Source of the DNA: Apiosordaria backusii
Taxonomy: Eukaryota; Ascomycota; Sordariomycetes; Sordariales; Lasiosphaeriaceae
Direction: 5' to 3'
DNA length: 64,000 nucleotides
Assembly (NCBI GenBank): GCA_030549205.1
Contig: JAUKTV010000015.1
Coordinates: 682,001 to 746,000 of the forward strand
The notes under the pieces were generated by a model. That model had not been told where the DNA came from. It saw nothing but the letters and a program-made list of their open reading frames with translations, and searched no databases. The position numbers and the translations under genes were made by a program. Shown piece after piece: positions 56,497 through 64,000 of this stretch (the stretch's first letter is position 1; every line of letters begins with the position of its first letter).

Positions 56497-57888
56497 ATGG
56501 CTCCAGGTGCTATTGTTGATGGGGTCAAAATGCTTACTACAGTTGGTAGACCCAAGATGGTGGGCGAAATGGCATGGGACGGCCGGCACCTGGACGTGAA
56601 CGAGTTCACATATGAACTCACTGACACAGACATTGAGGAGGTTGAGAGTGGCTTGGCAGAATTTAAGGGTTTGATATTATCTTTCCTCCATTTTGCAATT
56701 ATCCTCTGCTGACCTTCGCCTATTCTGCAGCACATGAGCTTGACGGCCCTGACGTCACCTCGGAGACCTTTCCACTTCCCTCCTTAGGACTCAAACTTGA
56801 TCATTTCTCTCACAGCGTTCACAACGGCAACGGGCTTGTAATGATCCGTGGATTGAACCCGGGGAAATACTCGTCTGAAGATAACGCAATAATCTTCTTA
56901 GGCATATCATCTTACATTGGCTCAGAGCGTGGTATGCAGGACAACTGTGGAAATATGATGGGTAAGTCTCGCAGTATCGCACACACTTTCCGTTCTACCT
57001 AGAAATTCCGGAGAAAGCTCTATGTCAACACATCGTTGAAAATGACACCGAAACCGCAGTTCACCTTCGCAATGCTGGGGCCCAAGGCCTTGGAAGGAGC
57101 AAGCATTCAAATAAGTATACAGTACGTCATTCCACAAACCAGGTTGATAGGTAGTGTTCTGATTCTTCAACAGCGTTTTCATTCCGACAATTACTGCGAT
57201 GTCGTCGCCCTTTTGATCCGAAGCACACCATTAGCAGGTGGTGCCATCCACGTTGCTTCGTCCTGGGATATCTACAACACTCTGTCTCTTAGGCGGCCCA
57301 AAGACGTGGAAGAGCTCATGTCCCCACACTGGAAATTCGAGAGGTAACTTCCTATAATCCACAGCTCCAAGTTCGAGACAAGCATTGAACTGTCGGCGTA
57401 CAGCGCTAATATGGCGGACCAGTCGTGGTGATCTGTTTCCTGGCTGTACACGACAGCTTCTCTACATCCACGGCGGGAAGGTCATTCTGAGCTTCAGTCC
57501 GAGGCCCCTCCTCGGCTCACAGACTCGAGGTACTCACGATGTCCTTGGGAATCTAACAAAAGCTCAAAGCGTGGCCATGCAAGCTGTTCAGGATCTTGGG
57601 GATGAGCGCAGCATCAAAATCCATCCTCGCCCTGGCGACATGATATTCCTGAACAATCATAGCATGCTCCATGCCCGCGAATCTTTTATGGATGGCTCTG
57701 ATCATACCCGCCATATCATGCGTCTTTGGTTGAGAAATCCGTCCCTGGCTTGGAGCCTTCCCGACGAGCTGGAAGCTGGGAGGAAGCGGGTGTATGGGGA
57801 GAACGGTCTTGTTGAGCATTGGGAACTGGAGCCTACCGCACTTGAGGTAGTAGGCCGCAATGTTATTTCAGACGCAACATCTCACTAA
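56497..57888 (+). CDS. TauD/TfdA-family 2-oxoglutarate dioxygenase
   Basis: Five exons in phase (56497-56668, 56731-56961, 57003-57121, 57174-57343, 57423-57888), 385 aa. The iron triad is visible: FHSDNYCDVVALL gives His and Asp, and MIFLNNHSMLHARESF gives the distal His; RHIMRLWLRN supplies the Arg that binds 2-oxoglutarate. The LVMIRGLNP stretch is the usual TauD beginning. Such fungal enzymes oxidise taurine-like sulfonates or small metabolites in the cytosol; the substrate is not predictable. The second intron is only 41 nt and the last acceptor (GGACCAG) was picked by phase, so those two joins are the least certain. All other features are intact. Confidence 0.82.
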
Positions 57889-58451
57889 GACCTGAGGACC
57901 TGCGAGGGGCGACGAAATGGTGGATTACTTAGTTCCTAGATAGCACAGGCGAGATTGTCTCTCGGTGAGATCGGAAATAGAGTAGCCTGCTTTCATGGCA
58001 AGCCTACATATAGCCGTCTTTTCTGGCCCAGCCAGCAGTCTACTCCTTGATCAATAGGTAGGTAATGTAAGCTACATGTACCAGTCCCTCTATGATTCCA
58101 AGACCCTATTCTTTAGCAGACAAAATGGGCATTATCCCTCAGCCGTGACTCAATATATTTGGCTACCCTTCAAGTCGTATGGTGCTCTAAATCAATCCTT
58201 CTTGCGAAAAGTTGAATATATGCCCTTTTGACCAATAATGTCGAATTACCACAATCTCACCATGGGTTTCTGCCTTGGGTCAATCTCGAGAATAATCAAT
58301 AAACTGCGCGATTCTCAGTCGGCGGGATCCTAGTGTAAAGTTCGCCCATGCGCCGCTCCAACCTCTTGATGTATGCCCTATGGCATCGATTTTAGGCCCT
58401 GAGACTGGGTTCTGGAGTTCAGACTTTTCAAGGGTACCTTAGGTAGGTACC
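57889..58451. other. Intergenic
   Basis: No gene seen. A cluster of TACCTTAGGTAGGTACC-like palindromic words lies at 58434-58459, running into the 3' end of the next ORF. Confidence 0.4.
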
Positions 58452-58940
58452 TTACCTAGTCATTAGCTGAGTCACGTCAGTTTGCAAGGCCTCTTGTTCG
58501 AATTTGTCCTTTTGTATCTGCTTCTGCAGGTGCTTGATCTTGCTGTCCTGGAACGCCATCATGTGAAGGGCGCTATGGTCTTCGTCTTCGTCATCCAGTT
58601 TGGCTAAGCCTTGAAAGAGCGTTCTAGTGTCATTATACCAGTCGCGCCACATGCCATCCTCTTCCTCATCTTCAAAGTTGGGGTTCTTGGCCGAGACACT
58701 GCCGTTCTGTGTCCTAGCCATGAGAGAGTTATGTTTAGGGCTTCTGGTGGCAGTCGATATGACGGGGAAAGCAGAGACCAGTAATGAATACTTGGTGCAT
58801 TTTGTGGAGAGGTTTCGTCCTCCTCGTTGATTCTGCCTTGAATATTCGTTCGCTTCTGGGCCTCCGAGATGGCAATTGTATCTTCTTTCTCTGTGGTCAC
58901 GTTGCTCCTCTTCGCGCCGTTGATTCCTGTTCGAAGGCAT
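58452..58940 (-). CDS. Small acidic coiled-coil protein, hypothetical
   Basis: Open frame of 162 codons from an ATG at 58940; a shorter start at 58725 (MARTQNGSVSAKNPNFEDEE) is at least as likely. The C-terminal 90 residues are acidic then helical (EEEDGMWRDWYNDTRTLFQG, KIKHLQKQIQKDKFEQEAL), like a short coiled coil. No family recognised. It lies 586 bp from, and divergent to, a broken coiled-coil gene. Confidence 0.4.
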   Translation of the reverse strand: MPSNRNQRREEEQRDHRERRYNCHLGGPEANEYSRQNQRGGRNLSTKCTKYSLLVSAFPVISTATRSPKHNSLMARTQNGSVSAKNPNFEDEEEDGMWRDWYNDTRTLFQGLAKLDDEDEDHSALHMMAFQDSKIKHLQKQIQKDKFEQEALQTDVTQLMTR

Positions 58941-59526
58941 TCATTTGATGTAAAAGTTTCATGGTTGAATGTTAAGGTATGTAGGAATAGCGGAATTGAT
59001 AATGATTTTGGGGGTAATGCAATATGGACAGGATAACTCTGAGAGGGGAAAGTAGTGATAGAGTATCAAATAATCAAGAAGATAAACTGGTATCATTTAC
59101 AGTGAGCCATCATCTAGAACTAAACTATCTTGCGAGAAGCTTGGTGATGAAACACTGATCCTCTGGCACTCAGGCCACTGTAAAGTGGAAATGAAATGAA
59201 AGTGCCAAGTGGTGCTCATGCAGGCTGCCGCAGGGAGCAATAAATCTGCAACTTAAACCAACAGGTCCCCGCCAATGACCATATTCACTGACAATCAAGC
59301 AAACCTGCGTTTGCACTTTCAAACGCAGCCTTTTCATGTTGAGCCAATCCAAAAAACATGACCCCAACACAAAAGCTGGATTGCTGATCTTCTCAACAAG
59401 CAAGGCCTCTTCATTCAGCCTAACACTCCATGTCCATCCGCAGACAATTCCAGACCCAACGTACATCCGTCATTGCCCTTCGAAACCTGCACCACTGCCT
59501 TGGCAAACAAATCAACTCTGCCCTAG
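58941..59526. other. Intergenic between divergent coiled-coil ORFs
   Basis: No gene or RNA recognised. Confidence 0.4.
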
Positions 59527-60254
59527 ATGTCAGCAAACACCCGCATAGGCGGACTTCCTACAAAGTTGCCGGGATTCGACTTTGATAGTCTGCCAGCTGC
59601 AGCCCAAGACTATGTCCAGGACCTCGAGAGCAGAGTTAGATCACTCAACAGTGTTGTGGAGTATCAGCGTCATGAAATTCGCGCCTTGGCTTCGAATCTC
59701 AACGAACAACGTATTGCCGAGCGATCCATCATTCCAGCTTCAACCGTCGCTTCTGTCGAGCCGTCCGATAAAAGCATGCCCACATAGACAGATGCGCCTC
59801 AACAGCTCAAAGTTAACCTCGATGCCGGCATCAAGAGGCTGTGCTTGAAGGATATTGAACAGCAGCTTCGGCAACATGTCAAGGCCCCAGAGCTCACCGA
59901 TAGCCTCTGCGAACCAATCCACCCGGCCCAAAAGCTTTCGATCACGCACCTGTCCACAGACTTGTGGAAGCCAACGTCGTATCCAATACTGAGGTCGGAA
60001 TCAATGGCGCTAGCTTCTGGCCGCAGTTGATCGATTCCTGAGCCACCTCTGCAGCCGAGACGATCAGCAGACTCCAGGCTCGAGAGAAGGTCTTAGAAGA
60101 CGAAGCCACGGAGCAGATCTCTAAGCGGGACGAAGAGATCAAGTCGTATATGTCTCAGCTTCTGCAGGCTCGGTTTGAAGTTGAAAATCTTTCGGATGAT
60201 CTGAATCGGGCGCGGAATGATACCTGTGATGTTTGTCGTTACAACCTACCTTAA
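59527..60254 (+). pseudogene. Degenerate coiled-coil protein gene
   Basis: Starts MSANTRIGGLPTKLPGFDFD, then DYVQDLESRVRSLNSVVEYQ, and stops at TAG (59785-59787). The same frame continues without a break into DAPQQLKVNLDAGIKRLCL and DIEQQLRQHVKAPELTDSLC. A one-base shift near 59940 is needed to reach DHAPVHRLVEANVVSNTEV, then TGA at 60039-60041, and again open sequence: ETISRLQAREKVLEDEATE, SYMSQLLQARFEVENLSDDL, ending at 60254. Three lesions in one gene mean a pseudogene. The ancestral protein was a coiled coil of about 240 aa; function unknown. Confidence 0.6.
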
Positions 60255-63134
60255 CTTTGCAGTTCCGTGGCCTTGAAAGTGCTATGATTGATCGCGGTTG
60301 TTGAAACCAATGGCTGGCCCGGTCTACCCCGTTTCCCATCCATGTCACCAACATATGTACCTAGGTGGTGGCTAGAAGGCATGGGAGCTTAATACCATTT
60401 TTTGCGGGAACCTTTTTCTTTCTGAGTGCGGATCTCAAGCCAACACATGGAGAGTTTCAGACGGATATCAGGATGCCTGTGCGATGAGCAAGCGAAAGGG
60501 TTAGCTTTTGTCAAAGTTCCATAGTATTACGTTTGGTGTTCTGAGGTTGGGTCTTGGTAGTGCCGGAACGGCTATCTTCTTTCTAGATGATGGTGGAGTC
60601 GTAATAAGTTGACTGGAGATAATATGGGGTGCCACGGTGGTGAATTACAGATTGCCAGATTCCTGTAACGTACGTCTTATGCCAATTTGATTGGCGACCA
60701 ATAATACCACGGGAACGATTTAGATAGTGTGACTGTTAAAGGGATATATACCCCGACTTGCAGATGTTCCAGGAAGAATGAACGCCCTGCGGTATTCTCT
60801 TAGCTGCCACTTGCTGGAGTACAGCTTGCTATCTATGTAAGTAACCATGTGTTGCGTGTGACTGGGGGCTGAACGGGTAGTTATGCATTTTATTCACTTT
60901 ACACTACCTAGGTATGCAGCAGTCTGGAACAGAAACCATCAGGTGTGGCAAATGCACACAACACTGGCAAATGAGACTGTCTTACGACGTGGTTTGCCAT
61001 GTTCCACGCTGACGTCTGAGACTCTTTCAGGTTGATTGATTACCTATCGTTGTATCACGTTTAATCTCCTCCAATAGATATGTTTCCGGTGGGCATCCGG
61101 CACCAATGCCGGCAGATGTTGCAACTGCCGGATAAAAGTGGGACTTTCGCCGTAGCTGTCCGTTCCGCTCCGGGACTCAACGATGTTACCATGGATCTCT
61201 GTCAGACATGAATTGACCTGTCCCTATCCTTGTTGATGACGGCCGCTGTCACCCGGTCTTCAAACTGTCATACCTGTGGTTGTTAGCCTGTTCAATTGTT
61301 TCCATTCCATCAGGTATTTTCGTCACAAAGCAACGTCGGTGCCAGAGAGTTTGCCTAGAAACGGGCCGTTGAGAATGATGAATGAAATTGCAGATGCAAC
61401 GCGGAGCAGTGCAGCGGCTGTAACTGTCACGAAGCAGCATTTTCGAGCCGGATATGGCAGACCGTGTCTGCGTCTCCTCCATCTGCCTTCGCCAAAACAA
61501 TGAGTGACTGAGTCGCGTGGCGTGGCTCTGGAGGTTTGGGCAAATCTCCGTAATAAGCTAGGCAGTCTGCAAGGCAAAATTGCTCACGCCGACTCAAGGG
61601 GAAGCGGTTCCCTCCATCACAGCCCGCGTCTCCAATCTCGATGCAAATTGTTGAATTGCCCTTGCCTTCGAACAACTGACATCGCTTCGCGCAGCCCATC
61701 GACCCCAAAGAATGTCGGCGGAGATGGCCCTCCGCACCGCGCACGCAAACCTCGCCCTCATAGAAACTCAGCCACGAACGCATGACAAAGAACAAAAGTC
61801 TTTTGTCGCAGAGTCGTGGCAATTGACAAACACGCGTCGGTTCTTTGAAGAGGCGACAGTGCGATTCGTGACGGCAAGTAAAACAGCGCGCATGAAATCC
61901 ACACCTCAGCAAAGCAGGGGCGCGCGATCGCAAAAATGGTGAATCTGAAGCGATGTTTAACTGGTTGCCGGCATCTTCCGATGGGGACGAGTCGATGACG
62001 ATCCGCCTGCAGAACGGGGAAACATGCTTGTTTCAACGTCTTCGATTGGCTGCTCCACACCAAGCACTTTCGTGCCCAACCGCGATTCCATGGTGGTGTC
62101 ACTGGTGTGGGCGAGGCCTCCCCTCTTCTGCCGCTGCTCTGCTTTTTTCTTGTGAGCTATTCTGGCGTCGTTTTGTTTCGGGCCACAAGATCGGGTCTCC
62201 ATCGTGGGAGCGCAGGTAAGCTTTGATCATTTGGCTGCGGCACGGTGTCCTTTTGTACACAGTATGTGTTGGGGGTGGCCGTCAGCTTTATCTGGATGCA
62301 CAGATGATGGGAAATTGACCAATTATTGCTTTGTCGTGCCTCCCACGGAAGGATAACCGTTGGGCGCCAACTGCCAAATATATCAGATGACCGAGAGGAA
62401 CAGCGAGTTACACAGCTGATTCTTACCGCCCTTTTTCGTCAGTTTCGAATAGAAACCCATCACGATGCTTAAGCTCAATGTGCCAAGGTGCCGGACTGAC
62501 CACGTTGGTCTAGAACAACTGTCCTGCGGTGTACCAAAATCCCGGGCACACTGTGCAGGTTTGGGCCTCCTCGCGTCATTGATGGTGGTGCCGTGGACAG
62601 AAAAACAGGGATTGCGAGCAACACAACCTTGGAACCCCCTGCCTGACAGTTGAGAGTACCTGTTTTATTGTCCACAGCATACCAGGTAAGGTATCAGGCA
62701 CACCGCTGCAGGAGCTCACCTACCCTGGTCACTGTGCAGACACTGTGGAGAAGCGGTAGAGCGCTTGGAGCAGTGCTTGTCTCGTCCCTGCCAAGATTGG
62801 GGCAGTTCATCGCAGGGCCCAACTCATCTCTTTGGGAAGGGCATTTTCCTTGTTTTTGTCGTCGCTCAAACAAATCTGCCCGCCGGCAAAAAACCCACAT
62901 GCCATCATCGAGCCATCCCCAGGCATCGTGACGGGAGGTGGCTGCCTCTCTTCTTTCTTCCTTCCTGTCTTTTATTCCCACAGCCTCCATTTCCTTCCAA
63001 CGGCATTGCGTCATTACTGTTACTGCGAAACACCTTTATTATTCGGCCTGCGTCGCAGGGCCCTTCTGTTATTGACGTGTTTGCTCAATTGACAAGCACC
63101 TACGCCGTATCATATTTGCGACAGCTCAGTCACC
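60255..63134. other. 2.9-kb region without a recognised gene
   Basis: Short ORFs on both strands (61249-61933, 62465-63014) have no family resemblance. The last several hundred bases, with CT-rich tracts, are the probable promoter and long 5' leader of the Ca2+-ATPase gene. Confidence 0.35.
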
Positions 63135-64000
63135 ATGGCTGACCCTGATCCGCCAAAACAAGAGGTATGCTTGTTGACTATCATCGCGCGTCGAGGCCAA
63201 ACATCGCTGACCGACCTGTCTTTGCAGCCCGCCAGCGCCAGCTTGAGTCCCACCGCCCAGGAACGCGATGCGCCAAGTACCGCGACAACAACGACCGGCA
63301 ATGGCGACCACAAAGCTGGCTCAAAGTTCCACCTCGATGTCGAGGACGCCTTGACTCCAGATCCGGGCACGGAGGACATGTTCATTGTCGAAAACAACAA
63401 ATTCGCATATTCCCCTGGACAGCTCGCCAAGTTTTTCAATCCCAAGAGTCTCAATGCCTTCTTCGCTGTCGGTGGCCTGGCCGGTTTGGAAAAGGGTCTG
63501 CAGACAAATCGCGAGAGTGGCCTGAGTGTCGACGAAACCTCGGTGGGCTCCTCTGTCACTTTTGAGGAGGTCGCGCCCAAGGGTGTGCCAAAGTATGGAT
63601 CCCATGGCGACACAGTACCCACCGTCAAGGGCGACAACCCTGCCGCTGCCGCTGCTGCCAATGCGACAGCTCCAGCTCACGATGCCGGCAGCGCCTTTTC
63701 CGACCGCAGGCGCATCTTCAAGGAGAACAGATTACCAGAGAAGAAGAGCAAGTCGCTGTTGGAGCTCGCCTGGATCACCTACAATGACAAGATCCTGATC
63801 TTGCTCACGATCGCGGCCGTTGTATCGCTTGCGCTTGGCTTGTATCAGACGTTTGGTGTCAAGCATGAGCCTGTAGAAGGCGAAGAGGAGGGTGCCGGGG
63901 AGGGCGCCAAGCTGGAGTGGGTCGAAGGTGTGGCCATTATGGTCGCTATCATCATCGTGGTGGTCGTTGGCACTTTGAACGACTGGCAAATGGAACGGCA
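63135..64000 (+). CDS. nca-2: P-type Ca2+-ATPase, PMC1/NCA-2 type (5' part)
   Basis: A 30-nt first exon (63135-63164, MADPDPPKQE) splices over a 63-nt GTATGC...GCAG intron to exon 2 from 63228, which stays open to the window edge. The long cytosolic N-terminus (FIVENNKFAYSPGQLAKFFN, NPKSLNAFFAVGGLAGLEKG, DRRRIFKENRLPEKKSKSLL) is the signature of fungal PMC1/PMCA-type pumps. Transmembrane helices follow: ITYNDKILILLTIAAVVSLA (TM1), then VEGVAIMVAIIIVVVVGTLN (TM2). The phosphorylation and nucleotide domains lie outside the window. The pump moves cytosolic Ca2+ into the vacuole or out of the cell. The symbol follows the Neurospora orthologue I believe it matches; not aligned. Confidence 0.88.
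   Translation, partial: MADPDPPKQEVCLLTIIARRGQTSLTDLSLQPASASLSPTAQERDAPSTATTTTGNGDHKAGSKFHLDVEDALTPDPGTEDMFIVENNKFAYSPGQLAKFFNPKSLNAFFAVGGLAGLEKGLQTNRESGLSVDETSVGSSVTFEEVAPKGVPKYGSHGDTVPTVKGDNPAAAAAANATAPAHDAGSAFSDRRRIFKENRLPEKKSKSLLELAWITYNDKILILLTIAAVVSLALGLYQTFGVKHEPVEGEEEGAGEGAKLEWVEGVAIMVAIIIVVVVGTLNDWQMER

Noticed and set aside
61427..61933. 168-codon minus-strand ORF, Cys- and Arg-rich
   Set aside because: No family recognised, overlapped by equally long frames on the other strand.

Overview
The window is nuclear DNA of a filamentous ascomycete, most likely a sordariomycete. The evidence is short GT-AG introns (about 50-120 nt) in most genes, HET, CFEM, GH62-CBM1 and F-box genes typical of Pezizomycotina, and an AT-rich block whose transitions look like repeat-induced point mutation (RIP). 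No rRNA, CRISPR array or bacterial-type operon was seen. Gene models below were spliced by hand from reading frame, splice sites and remembered family sequence patterns; no alignment was run.

Layout. 0-11 kb: a membrane protein, a STAND-type N-terminal/ankyrin-like protein, a large 'ipa protein'-like gene and a convergent pair of paralogues of unknown function. 11-16 kb: an aminoglycoside-phosphotransferase-like kinase, a secreted CE1-type esterase and a convergent GH62 arabinofuranosidase with a CBM1; the last two are a plausible arabinoxylan-degrading pair. 17-27 kb: a broken small secreted protein gene, a polyQ coiled-coil protein, an F-box protein, a broken HET gene, tRNA-Gly and an intron-containing tRNA-Glu, and a second secreted protein gene with an in-frame TAG. 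27-38 kb: a PAP2 lipid phosphatase, a DAACS-type symporter, a flavin monooxygenase, a truncated P450 relic and a CFEM-like membrane-anchored protein.

38-56 kb is the most dynamic part. It has a 22-bp minisatellite, a broken membrane-protein gene, then a nested insertion. A 541-bp inverted-repeat element (2-bp target duplication AT) was itself hit by a 6,380-bp Ty1/Copia retrotransposon with 679-bp LTRs and a GTATA target duplication, which was then heavily mutated. A second, uninterrupted 541-bp copy (2-bp duplication AG) sits inside the coding sequence of a kinase-like gene at 54.3-54.9 kb; removing it with one AG restores the reading frame across that site. A tRNA-derived SINE-like sequence and a zinc-ribbon/C-terminal-membrane gene lie between the two copies.

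56-64 kb: a TauD/TfdA dioxygenase, a small coiled-coil ORF, a degenerate coiled-coil gene, about 2.9 kb without a recognisable gene, and the start of a PMC1/NCA-2-type vacuolar Ca2+-ATPase that runs off the right edge.

Overall, housekeeping genes (PAP2, symporter, Ca2+-ATPase, tRNAs) look intact, while self/non-self, secreted-effector-like and secondary-metabolism genes are broken at high density. Either this is an eroding accessory island or some of the one-base indels are assembly errors; both readings are kept open.
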